Positions 7,523 through 15,975 of a stretch of 46,742 nt of DNA are shown here, in pieces (positions within the stretch are counted from its first letter, which is position 1; the number at the start of each line of letters is the position of its first letter). The notes below the pieces were generated by a model, which saw only the letters and a list, made by a program, of their open reading frames with translations, searched no databases and had not been told where the DNA came from. The position numbers were made by a program, and so were the translations under genes. Source of the DNA: Armatimonadota bacterium (GTDB lineage: Bacteria > Sysuimicrobiota > Sysuimicrobiia > Sysuimicrobiales > Humicultoraceae); contig JAVHMA010000027.1 of assembly GCA_031081715.1 (NCBI GenBank), positions 1 to 46,742 of the forward strand, read 5' to 3'.

Positions 7523-8332
7523 ATGGCCCGCCCGCGCGCGCACGAACCCGACGACCTGCTGAAGGGCGTCGAGCGCGCCGTCGCCGTGCTCAACCTGTTC
7601 ACCGCCGAGCGCCCCTCGGTGGATCTGGCGGCGGCCGCGGCCGCGCTGCACGCGCCGCGGAGCACGGCGTACCGGGTCCTCCGCTCGCTGGAGGCCGGGC
7701 GGCTGCTCGTCTACGACGAGCCCCGGCGCGCGTACCGGCTGAGCCTCGCGCTGGCGCGGCTGGGTCAGGTCGCGCTCGCCGGCGTCGACCTGCGCGCGGT
7801 GGCGCGGCCCCACCTGCGCCGCCTGATGGAGGCCACCGGCGAGTCGTCGTTCCTGCTGGTGGTCGAGGGCGATGCGGCGATCGTCATCGACACGGTGGAG
7901 ACCGACGAGCCGCTCAAGCTCACGCGGCCGGTGGGCACACCCTGGCCGCTGCACGCCGGCGCCACCAACAAGGTGCTGCTGGCGCACCTGCCGGCCGATG
8001 CGCAGGCGCGGCACCTGCGCGGGCCGCTGCCGCGCATCACGGCCCGCACCGTGACGGACCCGCGGCGGCTCGCGGCCGAGCTACGGCGCATTCGCCGGCG
8101 CGGGTACGCGTACTCGGTCGGCGAGCTCACGCCCGGGGTGCTCGGCGTCGCGGTCCCGGTCCACGGCGGCGGCCGGCTGCTGGGCGCCATCGCGGTCGCC
8201 GGGCCCACGTCCCGCGTCGGGCCGCGCGACGTGCCGCACCTGGTGGCGCAACTCCGCGCCGCGGCGGCGGGCATCGTTCACGATCTGGAAGGCACAGCCA
8301 CGCACACCAAGTCGAGGAGGTGGACGGCATGA
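7523..8332 (+). CDS. IclR-family transcriptional regulator
   Basis: A 269-residue regulator. The N-terminal winged helix-turn-helix occupies about residues 10-70 (KGVERAVAVLNLF, then the recognition region LHAPRSTAYRVLRSLEAGRLL). The C-terminal IclR effector-binding (GAF-like) domain follows, including the conserved HAGATNKVLLAHLP and GYAYSVGELTPGVLGVAVPV segments. IclR proteins bind small catabolic substrates and control adjacent degradation or uptake genes. The stop overlaps the ATG of the binding-protein gene (ATGA, 8329-8332), so it heads the transporter/hydantoinase operon and probably senses its substrate. An inverted repeat just upstream is a candidate autoregulatory site. Confidence 0.93.
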   Translation: MARPRAHEPDDLLKGVERAVAVLNLFTAERPSVDLAAAAAALHAPRSTAYRVLRSLEAGRLLVYDEPRRAYRLSLALARLGQVALAGVDLRAVARPHLRRLMEATGESSFLLVVEGDAAIVIDTVETDEPLKLTRPVGTPWPLHAGATNKVLLAHLPADAQARHLRGPLPRITARTVTDPRRLAAELRRIRRRGYAYSVGELTPGVLGVAVPVHGGGRLLGAIAVAGPTSRVGPRDVPHLVAQLRAAAAGIVHDLEGTATHTKSRRWTA

Positions 8333-9396
8333 TGTGGCAGACCCGGTGGCGCACCGCGCTCGTCGCGCTGGTCGCGCTGGTGGTGATGGCGGCCGGCCCG
8401 CTCCCCGGGACGGCCGGTCCGGCGCTCTCGGGGACCCTGGTGGTCACCAGCTACGGCGGCCCCTGGGAGCAGTTCATGCGGAGCACGATCGTGCCGGGGT
8501 TCCAGGCGGAGCACCCGGGCGTGCGCGTCGAGCTGGCGGTCGGACTGTCGCGCGACTGGATCGCCAAGATCCGGGCGGCCGGCAAGAACGACCCGCCCTA
8601 CGACGTGGTCATCGCGAACGCCGTGTGGGTCTCGGCGGCCCGGCTCGAAGGCCACTTCGAGCGCCTGACCGAGCAGAACGTGCCGAACCTCAAGGACGTC
8701 TGGCCCGAGCTGCGCAACAAGAACGACGTGGGGGTCATCTTCGGGCTGAACCCGCTGGGCATCGGCTACCGCAAGGACCTAGTCCAGAACCCGCCCAAGC
8801 GGTGGACCGACCTGTGGAACCCCGAGTACCGCGGCCGGCTCGGCATCTACAGCATCAACAACTCCGCCGGGCCGATGTTCATCATGCTGGCCGCCAAGCT
8901 CTTCGCCAACGACCCCAAGAACATCGAGGCCGGCATCAACAAGATCAAGGAGCTGCGGCCGTTCCGACAGAGCGACTTCTCGGGTGACATGGAGATCCTG
9001 CTGACCCGCGGCGAGGTCCACGTCGGCATCATCGACGCGCCGGCGGTCTCGCGCCTCAAGCGCCAGGGCGCGCCGCTGGAGTTCGTCCCGCCCATCGAGG
9101 GCATGTTCATGTTCGAACAGGACACGAACGTCACCGTGGGCTCGAAGAACAAGGCCGCGGCGTTCGCGTTCGTCAACTACATGCTGAGCCGCCAGACGCA
9201 GGAGCGGTGGGTCAACCAGTACTACCTCACCCCAGCCAACCGGACGCTGCGGTTCAGCGGCGAGCTGGCCCAGCTTGTCCCCGTGCACACCGCCCCGCAG
9301 ATCCGGTCGATCATCAAGTGGGACTGGGACTGGTTCAACACGGGGGCGCGCGAGCAGATGATCGAACGGTGGAATCGGGAGATCGTCGGCCGCTAG
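8329..9396 (+). CDS. ABC transporter substrate-binding protein (PotD/PotF-like, family 1)
   Basis: A 355-residue secreted binding protein. The signal peptide covers roughly residues 1-31 (basic start, long Leu/Val/Ala core, then GPLPGTAGPA). The mature protein begins LVVTSYGGPWEQF, the first strand of the polyamine-type (PotD/PotF-like) clade, and contains the hinge-region motifs FGLNPLGIGYRKD and GEVHVGIIDAPAV. I chose ATG 8329 because GAGGAGG at 8314-8320 is well spaced. This clade binds polyamines, opines, amino-acid derivatives and other small organic ions. Because the operon continues into hydantoinase/oxoprolinase genes, the ligand is more likely a hydantoin, lactam or related cyclic amide than a polyamine. 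Confidence 0.9.
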   Translation: MMWQTRWRTALVALVALVVMAAGPLPGTAGPALSGTLVVTSYGGPWEQFMRSTIVPGFQAEHPGVRVELAVGLSRDWIAKIRAAGKNDPPYDVVIANAVWVSAARLEGHFERLTEQNVPNLKDVWPELRNKNDVGVIFGLNPLGIGYRKDLVQNPPKRWTDLWNPEYRGRLGIYSINNSAGPMFIMLAAKLFANDPKNIEAGINKIKELRPFRQSDFSGDMEILLTRGEVHVGIIDAPAVSRLKRQGAPLEFVPPIEGMFMFEQDTNVTVGSKNKAAAFAFVNYMLSRQTQERWVNQYYLTPANRTLRFSGELAQLVPVHTAPQIRSIIKWDWDWFNTGAREQMIERWNREIVGR

Positions 9397-9421
9397 GCCG
9401 CTCGGAGCGCCCGCGCCGTCC

Positions 9422-10483
9422 ATGGCGTCGATCCGCCTGCACGAGCTGACCAAACGGTTCGGCCGCGTCGTCGCGGTGAACCGCCTGAGCCTGCAGATCC
9501 AGGAGGGTGAGCTCATCACCCTCCTGGGTCCCTCCGGGTGTGGCAAGACCACCACGCTACGCATCATCGGGGGGTTCGAGCACCCCGACGGCGGCGAGGT
9601 GTTCTTCGGCGACCGCGCGGTCACCGCGCTACCGCCCGAGCGGCGCGACACCGGCATCGTCTTCCAGAACTATGCGCTGTTCCCGCACCTGACGGTCAAC
9701 GAGAACGTCGCCTTCGGCCTGGATGTCCGCGGGGTGCCACGCGCCGAGATCGCCGCCCGCGTCGCCGCCATCCTCGACAAGGTGCAGCTCGGCGGGCTCG
9801 GCGGCCGCTACCCGCACCAGCTCTCGGGCGGGCAGCAGCAGCGCACGGCGCTGGCGCGCGCCCTGGTCATCAACCCGCAGGTGCTGTTGCTCGACGAGCC
9901 GCTGGCCAACCTGGACGCGAAGCTGCGCGAGGAGATGCGGTTCTACATCCGCCACCTCCAGCGCGAGTTCGGCATCACCACGGTCTACGTCACGCACGAC
10001 CAGGCAGAGGCGATGGTCCTGGCTGACCGGATCGTCGTCCTGCGCGACGGAGTGCTCCAGCAGCTGGGCGCGCCCGACGAGCTCTACCGGCGGCCGCGGT
10101 CGGCCTGGGTGGCCGACTTCATCGGGCTGTCGAACTTCATCCGCGGCACGGCCGCCGCGCAGAACGGCCGGGTCACGGTCCGCACGGCGGTAGGCACCTT
10201 CGAGACCTCGGGGGGGGCCGCCGGCGACGGCGCGCGCGACGTGCTGGTGGTACTGCGGCCCGAGGCCCTGCACTTCGGCGGCGGGCACCCCAACCGGCTG
10301 GCGGGCGTCGTGCGGGAACGGGCGTTCCTGGGCAACCTGCTCGACTACCGGATCGAGTGCGCGCCCGACCTGACCCTGCGCGTGCAGGCCGACCCCTCGC
10401 GCCGCTACGAGCCCGGGGAGCGGGTCGAGCTCAGCTTCGCGGCCGGCGACGCCTGGACCGTCCCGGCCGCCGACCCCGCCTGA
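9422..10483 (+). CDS. ABC transporter ATP-binding protein (PotA-like) with TOBE domain
   Basis: A 353-residue importer ATPase of the CUT1/PotA group. It has Walker A GPSGCGKTT near residue 37, the Q-loop in VFQNYALFPHLTV, the signature LSGGQQQRTALARAL, Walker B VLLLDEPLANLD and the H-loop TVYVTHDQAEAM. A C-terminal TOBE/OB region of about 100 residues (from residue 240) is typical of PotA/MalK ATPases and often serves regulation. It starts 25 bases after the binding-protein gene and ends 2 bases before the first permease gene. It powers the importer formed with the neighbouring permeases. Confidence 0.94.
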   Translation: MASIRLHELTKRFGRVVAVNRLSLQIQEGELITLLGPSGCGKTTTLRIIGGFEHPDGGEVFFGDRAVTALPPERRDTGIVFQNYALFPHLTVNENVAFGLDVRGVPRAEIAARVAAILDKVQLGGLGGRYPHQLSGGQQQRTALARALVINPQVLLLDEPLANLDAKLREEMRFYIRHLQREFGITTVYVTHDQAEAMVLADRIVVLRDGVLQQLGAPDELYRRPRSAWVADFIGLSNFIRGTAAAQNGRVTVRTAVGTFETSGGAAGDGARDVLVVLRPEALHFGGGHPNRLAGVVRERAFLGNLLDYRIECAPDLTLRVQADPSRRYEPGERVELSFAAGDAWTVPAADPA

Positions 10484-10485
10484 CC

Positions 10486-11325
10486 ATGTGGCGCCGCCAC
10501 CTGCTGATCGCCCCGGTGGTCCTGTTCCTGATCGTGCTGCTCATCGTGCCCTACGTCAACATGGTGCGCATGAGCTTCCTGGTGAAACCGCCGGGCGAAC
10601 GCTACCTGAACGTGTTCACCCTCGACAACTACGCGCGCGTGCTGCGCGACGGCTTCTACTGGCGTATCCTGGCCAACACCGTCTGGTACGCGGTGCTCAC
10701 CACGGCGCTCACGTTGCTGCTCGGCTACCCGCTCGCCTACGCGATCGCGCGGGCGCCCAACCGCCGGCGGCCGCTGCTGCTGATGCTGCTGATCGCGCCG
10801 CTGCTGGTCGGGGTGGTCATCCGGGCGTACGGCTGGCTGATCCTGCTCGGGCGCGTCGGCCTGGTCAACCAACTGTTGCGCTACGCCGGCCGCCAGCCCG
10901 TGGAGCTCATGTACAACGTCACGGGCATGACCATCGGCCTGGTGCACGTGTTCATGCCGTTCATGGCGCTGTCCATCGCGGGCGCGCTCCAGAACATCTC
11001 CCCGGACGTGGAGCGGGCGGCGCGCTCGCTCGGCGCCTCGCCCTGGAAGACGTTCTGGCGGGTGACCTGGCCGCTCTCGCTGCCCGGCGTGTTCGCCGGC
11101 ATGCTGCTCGTGTTCGTGCTCGCGGTCAGCTCCTACGTCATCCCGATCCTGCTCGGCGGGAACAACGTCCTCGTCATCCCCATGCTGGTGGTGCAGCTCT
11201 TGCTCGACGCGTTCAACTGGCCGGTGGGCTCGGCCCTGGCCATGGTGTTCTTCGGCCTGACCGCCGTCGTGCTCTGGGGGTACGTGAAGCTGATGAACCG
11301 TGCGCTGCGCTGGAGCCTGCGATGA
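10486..11325 (+). CDS. ABC transporter permease 1 (PotB-like)
   Basis: A 279-residue inner-membrane permease of the binding-protein-dependent (MetI/BPD) type with about six hydrophobic segments. The EAA loop that docks on the ATPase is visible as ERAARSLGASPWKTFWRV in the second half. The start ATG 10486 comes 2 bases after the ATPase stop, and the protein begins MWRRHLLIAPVVLFL, a basic residue cluster followed by the first membrane helix. It pairs with the next gene to form a heterodimeric channel. Its stop overlaps the second permease start (ATGA at 11322-11325). Confidence 0.93.
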   Translation: MWRRHLLIAPVVLFLIVLLIVPYVNMVRMSFLVKPPGERYLNVFTLDNYARVLRDGFYWRILANTVWYAVLTTALTLLLGYPLAYAIARAPNRRRPLLLMLLIAPLLVGVVIRAYGWLILLGRVGLVNQLLRYAGRQPVELMYNVTGMTIGLVHVFMPFMALSIAGALQNISPDVERAARSLGASPWKTFWRVTWPLSLPGVFAGMLLVFVLAVSSYVIPILLGGNNVLVIPMLVVQLLLDAFNWPVGSALAMVFFGLTAVVLWGYVKLMNRALRWSLR

Positions 11326-12125
11326 GCGAGGGCCGTTCCCCGCTGTTCGTCGCGGTCGTCGTGGTGCTCTACGCGTTCCTGCTCGCGCCGATCGTCATCA
11401 TCGTGCTCGCCGCGTTCAACGCGGGCGAGTACCTGCGCTTCCCGCCCGACGGGTTGTCCATCCGGTGGTTCGTGAAGTTCGCGCAGAGCGGGCCGTTCGT
11501 GCGTGCGTTCGTCTTCAGCCTCCAGCTCGCCGCGGCCACCACCATCCTCGCCACCGTGCTCGGCGGCATGGCGGCGTTCTACGTGGTCCGCCACGCGGGC
11601 CGGTTCCGCGACACGCTGCGGCTGCTGGTGGTCTCGCCGCTCCAGCTCCCGGCGATCCTCACGGGCATCGCGCTGCTGCTCTTCTTCTACGGGACCGGCC
11701 TCGGCACGCGCGGGATGCGCGCCCTGCTGCTCGGGCATACGCTGGTCTGCCTGCCCTACGTCTTCCTCACGATCTCGACGGTGCTCGTGGGCTTCGACCG
11801 GTCGCTCGAGGAGGCGGCCCGGTCGCTCGGGGCTGGCCCGCTGACCACCTTCCGCCGGGTCACGCTGCCGCTCATCAAGGGCGGCGTGATCTCCGGCGCA
11901 CTGTTCGCCTTCATCACGTCGTTCGACCAGTTTCCGATCTCGCTGCTCCTGGTGAGCGTCGGGAACACTACCCTGCCGCTGCAGCTCTTCGACTACCTGC
12001 GCTTCTCGTTCGACCCGACCGCGGCGGCGGTCTCCACGGTGAGCGTGCTCATGAGCGTGGCCATCGTCCTGATCATCCACCGCCTGGTGGGGCTGGAATC
12101 GATCGCCTGGGGAGGGCCGCGATGA
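11322..12125 (+). CDS. ABC transporter permease 2 (PotC-like)
   Basis: A 267-residue BPD-type inner-membrane permease with about six membrane helices. The N-terminal helix (LFVAVVVVLYAFLLAPIVII) is followed by the FNAGEYLRFPPDGLSIRW periplasmic segment that is usual for PotC-like partners. The EAA loop reads EEAARSLGAGPLTTFRRV. It is translationally coupled on both sides: ATGA with the first permease, and ATGA (12122-12125) with hyuA. That direct coupling of transporter to catabolic enzyme is the best evidence that the importer feeds the hydantoinase/oxoprolinase. Confidence 0.93.
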   Translation: MSEGRSPLFVAVVVVLYAFLLAPIVIIVLAAFNAGEYLRFPPDGLSIRWFVKFAQSGPFVRAFVFSLQLAAATTILATVLGGMAAFYVVRHAGRFRDTLRLLVVSPLQLPAILTGIALLLFFYGTGLGTRGMRALLLGHTLVCLPYVFLTISTVLVGFDRSLEEAARSLGAGPLTTFRRVTLPLIKGGVISGALFAFITSFDQFPISLLLVSVGNTTLPLQLFDYLRFSFDPTAAAVSTVSVLMSVAIVLIIHRLVGLESIAWGGPR

Positions 12126-14287
12126 GCGGGATGCGTCCCTACCGGATCGGGCTCGACATCGGCGGCACCTTCACCGACCTGGTACTGGTGCACGACCCGA
12201 CCGGCCGCCTGGCCTGGCACAAGGTGTTGACCACCCCGCGGGCCCCGGCCGACGGCGCGCTCGCCGGGCTGCACGCGCTGTGCGCGCGCGAGGGAATTGC
12301 GCTCGCCGACGTCGGCACGCTGGTGCACGCGACCACGCTGGTCACCAACGCGCTCATCGAGCGCCGCGGCGCGCGCACCGCGCTGCTCGCCACCGACGGC
12401 TTCCGCGACACGCTGGAGATTGGCAAGGAACAACGCTACGACATCTACGACCTGTTCCTGCGGTACCCCGAGCCGCTGGTGCCCCGGCGGTGGCGGGTGG
12501 ACGTGCCGGAGCGCATTACCCGCGACGGCACGGTCCGCCGACCCCTCGACCTGGAGGCTGTGCGCCGGCGGGTCGCGGTCCTGACGGCCGAGGGCGTCGA
12601 GGCGGTCGCCGTCTGCCTGCTGCACGCCTATGTGAACCCGGACCACGAGCGGCAGATCAAGGGCCTGCTGGAGGCGGAGTTCCCGGGGCTCGCGGTCTCG
12701 ATCAGCAGCGAGGTGAGCCCGGAGATCCGGGAGTTCGAGCGGACCAGCACCACGGTCTGCAACGCGTACGTCCAGCCGCTGGTGGACCGCTACCTGCGCC
12801 GCATGGAGACCGCGCTGGCCGAGGCCGGTTTCGGGGGCCGGTTCCTCCTGATGCTCTCCTCGGGGACGCTGGCCGCGCCCGAGGTAGCGCGACGGTTCCC
12901 GGTGCGCCTGCTCGAGTCCGGACCGGCCGCGGGCGCGCTTATCGCCGGCCACCTGGGCCTGGAGGCGGGCCGGCGCGACGTGGTCGGGTTCGACATGGGC
13001 GGAACCACCGCGAAGATCTGTCTGGTGCGCGACGGCCGGCCCAGCGTGGTCCCGACCATGGAGGTCGCGCGCGTGCACCGCTTCAAACCTGGCTCCGGGC
13101 TGCCGGTGAAGACGCCGGTCGTGGACATGATCGAGATCGGCGCGGGCGGCGGGTCGCTGGCGCGCGTGGACGCGCTGGGCCTGCTGCGCGTCGGGCCGCA
13201 GAGCGCGGGTGCCGACCCGGGGCCGGCCTGCTACGGCCAGGGCGGCACGGAGGCTACGGTCACCGACGCGTGCGTGGCGCTCGGCTACTACGACCCGGCC
13301 GCCTTCCTCGGCGGCGCGATGCCGCTCGACGCGCGGGCCGCGGCGGAGGCGCTGGCGCGCGCCGGCGCGCCGCTCGGCCTGGATGTGGCCGCGGCCGCGT
13401 GGGGCATCTTCGCAATCGTCTGCGAGTCCATGGCGTCGGCGGCACGGCTGTACCTGATCGAACGCGGGGTGGACCCGCGGCGCTTCGCGCTGGTAGCCTT
13501 CGGCGGCGCCGGGCCCGCCGTGGCCGCGCGCGTCGCGCGGCTGCTCGGCATGGAGCAGGTGCTCATCCCACCCGCCTCCGGGCTGGCCTCGGCGCTCGGC
13601 CTGCTGGCGGCGCCGCCCGGCTTCGAGTTCGGGCACTCGCTCGCCGGCGAGCTGGCCGAGCTACCGTGGGGGGAGGTCAGGTGGCTGCTCGCCCGCATGG
13701 AAGACGAGGGCCGGCGGATGGTCGCGGCCGCGGGCGCGGCCGCCGATGGCGCGACCGTCGAGCGCCGCGTGGAGATGCGCTACGCCGGCCAGTTCCACGA
13801 TATCGAGGTCGCGCTGCCGCCTGACCTGGACGGCGACCCGACCGGTGAGCTGGCCGCGCGGTTCCGCGCCGAGTACGTGCGGCGCTACGGCGTGCCGCTG
13901 GACGGCTATCCGATCCAAACCCTCAACTGGCGCGTGCTGGTCAGCGGCCCGACCCCGCGCGTGGACCTCCGCGGGAGCCTGGGCGACGCCGCAGGTGAGG
14001 CCGGCGCGCGCAAGGGGACGCGTCCGGTCTACCTGCCCGACCGCGGGTTCGTCGAGGTGCCGGTCTACGACCGCTACCGGCTCGATCGCGGGGCCGCGGT
14101 CGCCGGTCCGGCGGTGATCGAGGAGGCCGAGGCCACCACCCTGCTGTGGGCGGGTGACCAGCTGACCGTGGACGCCGGCCGCAACCTGGTGATCCGCGTC
14201 GGGGCGGCGCCGCAGGCCCCGGCCGCCGAAAGCGGCCTGGCCGAGGGCGCGCCGCGCGCCGCCGCGCGCCCCGGAGGCCGCCGATGA
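12122..14287 (+). CDS. hyuA: Hydantoinase/oxoprolinase subunit A (N-methylhydantoinase A family)
   Basis: A 721-residue protein of the HyuA family, the ATP-binding subunit of ATP-dependent hydrolases that open 5-oxoproline, hydantoins or N-methylhydantoin; acetone and acetophenone carboxylase subunits are relatives. It has the two actin-like phosphate motifs DIGGTFTD at 12-19 and FDMGGTTAK beginning at 290. The Hydant_A_N region includes HATTLVTNALIERRG, and the C-terminal part ends with VPVYDRYRLDRG and GPAVIEEAEATTL, as in the family. The length is typical (650-720). Starts and stops overlap the neighbours as ATGA on both sides. Hydrolase and carboxylase members cannot be separated by motif alone; the absence of a third small subunit argues against acetone carboxylase. 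Confidence 0.92.
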   Translation: MSGMRPYRIGLDIGGTFTDLVLVHDPTGRLAWHKVLTTPRAPADGALAGLHALCAREGIALADVGTLVHATTLVTNALIERRGARTALLATDGFRDTLEIGKEQRYDIYDLFLRYPEPLVPRRWRVDVPERITRDGTVRRPLDLEAVRRRVAVLTAEGVEAVAVCLLHAYVNPDHERQIKGLLEAEFPGLAVSISSEVSPEIREFERTSTTVCNAYVQPLVDRYLRRMETALAEAGFGGRFLLMLSSGTLAAPEVARRFPVRLLESGPAAGALIAGHLGLEAGRRDVVGFDMGGTTAKICLVRDGRPSVVPTMEVARVHRFKPGSGLPVKTPVVDMIEIGAGGGSLARVDALGLLRVGPQSAGADPGPACYGQGGTEATVTDACVALGYYDPAAFLGGAMPLDARAAAEALARAGAPLGLDVAAAAWGIFAIVCESMASAARLYLIERGVDPRRFALVAFGGAGPAVAARVARLLGMEQVLIPPASGLASALGLLAAPPGFEFGHSLAGELAELPWGEVRWLLARMEDEGRRMVAAAGAAADGATVERRVEMRYAGQFHDIEVALPPDLDGDPTGELAARFRAEYVRRYGVPLDGYPIQTLNWRVLVSGPTPRVDLRGSLGDAAGEAGARKGTRPVYLPDRGFVEVPVYDRYRLDRGAAVAGPAVIEEAEATTLLWAGDQLTVDAGRNLVIRVGAAPQAPAAESGLAEGAPRAAARPGGRR

Positions 14288-15975
14288 CGACGTTTGACCC
14301 CATCTCGCTGGAGATCATGTGGAGCCGGCTGATCAACATCACGGAGGAGTGCTGGGTCACCATCCTCCGCACGGCGTTCTCCACGATCATCGGCGAGGCC
14401 CAGGACTTCGGGTGCGAGATCCTCGACGCGGGGGCCAACTCGATCGCGCACTCGCCGCGCTCGATGCCCTCGTTCAACCTGACCCTGCCGCGCGCGGTCC
14501 AGGAGATCCTCACAGCGATCCCGCCCGAGACGCTGGCCGAGGGCGACGTGCTAGTTACCAACGACCCGTGGGTCTGCGCCGGCCACCTCTTCGACGTCGC
14601 GGTGGTGACGCCGGTCTTCCGCCGTGGCACGCTGGTCGGGCTCGTGGGCTCCATCGCCCACTGCTCCGACATCGGCGGCACAAAGGCCTCGGGCCGGGCG
14701 CGCGAGATCTACGACGAAGGGCTCCAGATCCCGCCGCTGAGGCTCTACCGGGCGGGCCGCCTCAACGATGATCTGGCCGCCATGATCCGGCGCAACGTGC
14801 GGCACTCGGCCATGGTCTGGGGCGACATCCAGGCGCAGGTCGCGAGCAACCACGTGGGTAGCGAGCGGCTGCTCGCGTTCATGGACGAGTACGGGTTGGA
14901 CTCGCTCGCGCCGCTCGCGCACGAGGTCCAGCGGCGCGCCGAGCTCGCCATGCGCCAGGCCATCGCCGCGGTGCCGGACGGCACGTACCGCAGCGAGGTC
15001 CGCTTCCGCATCGCGACCTGGGACCTGACGCTGCCCTGCGCCGTGATCGTCGCCGGCGACGAGCTCACCGTGGACTGGACCGGCGCGCCGCCGGAGCTAC
15101 CGATGGGCGGGGTGAACTGCACCTACTCCTACGCCTCCGCGCACACGACCTACGCGCTCAAGTCCATCCTGACGCCCGAGATCCCCTCCAACGCCGGCTG
15201 CTTCCGGCCGCTGCACGTCCGTGCGCCGGAGGGCAGCGTGCTCAACTGCCGCTATCCGGCGGCCGTCAACCAGCGTACGATGGTCGGGTGGTACTGCGGC
15301 CCGGCGATCTTCCGCGCGCTCGCGCCCGTGCTGCCGCGGCAGGTGCAGGCGTTCACCGGGCTGCCGGTTCCCTGCACCGCGTACGGCCGGACGGCGGACG
15401 GCCGGCTGTTCAACGACCACATCATGTTCGGCGGCGGCCAGGGCGCCAGCCACCACGGCGACGGCACCGCAGCCCTCATGTACCCCACCTCGGCCGGCAA
15501 CGTACCGGTGGAGATGTTCGAGGCGCGCACCGCGCTGCTGGTCGAGCGCAAGGAGCTCATCCCCGACTCGGGCGGCCCGGGCCGCCACCGCGGCGGCCTG
15601 GGTCAGCGCATGGTGTTGCGGAAGCTCTACGACGACGGCCTGCCCGTGCTGGTCAACGTGCTCACGCACGGGGAGAACTCGCCGATCGGCGGGCTGCTCG
15701 GCGGCGCCGAGGGCGCCGGCCCCGGTCTGGAGATCGCCGGCGGCACCGCGACCGGCCGCGACGAGCCCAGCGCGCTGGTCGAGCTGCGCGCGGCCTCCGA
15801 CGCCATCACCGTGTGGTCAGCGGGCGGCAGCGGGTTCGGCGACCCGCGCGCCCGGCCCGACGAGCTCGTCGAGCGCGACCTGGCGGAAGGCTACGTCACC
15901 GAGGCCGGCCTGGCCGCCTATGGGAGGGACCATGCACGACGTGCGCGCGCGGGTCAGGCTGCGCCCGGGCCGTGA
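14284..15975 (+). CDS. hyuB: Hydantoinase/oxoprolinase subunit B (N-methylhydantoinase B family)
   Basis: A 563-residue HyuB-family subunit, the usual partner of HyuA. The N-terminus (DPISLEIMWSRL, then EECWVTILRTAFSTIIGEAQDF) is the standard Hydantoinase_B start, and VTNDPWVCAGHLFDV, SIAHCSDIGG and GGGGQG-like FGGGQGASHHGDG follow in order. HyuB carries the amide-bond hydrolysis that HyuA drives with ATP. It overlaps hyuA by 4 bases. Its 3' end overlaps the start of the methyltransferase gene by 44 bases. Confidence 0.92.
   Translation: MTTFDPISLEIMWSRLINITEECWVTILRTAFSTIIGEAQDFGCEILDAGANSIAHSPRSMPSFNLTLPRAVQEILTAIPPETLAEGDVLVTNDPWVCAGHLFDVAVVTPVFRRGTLVGLVGSIAHCSDIGGTKASGRAREIYDEGLQIPPLRLYRAGRLNDDLAAMIRRNVRHSAMVWGDIQAQVASNHVGSERLLAFMDEYGLDSLAPLAHEVQRRAELAMRQAIAAVPDGTYRSEVRFRIATWDLTLPCAVIVAGDELTVDWTGAPPELPMGGVNCTYSYASAHTTYALKSILTPEIPSNAGCFRPLHVRAPEGSVLNCRYPAAVNQRTMVGWYCGPAIFRALAPVLPRQVQAFTGLPVPCTAYGRTADGRLFNDHIMFGGGQGASHHGDGTAALMYPTSAGNVPVEMFEARTALLVERKELIPDSGGPGRHRGGLGQRMVLRKLYDDGLPVLVNVLTHGENSPIGGLLGGAEGAGPGLEIAGGTATGRDEPSALVELRAASDAITVWSAGGSGFGDPRARPDELVERDLAEGYVTEAGLAAYGRDHARRARAGQAAPGP

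Noticed and set aside
8329-12125. Spermidine/putrescine transporter PotABCD
   Set aside because: The family matches, but direct coupling to hyuA and hyuB and the leading IclR gene make a polyamine an unlikely substrate, so no pot gene names were given.
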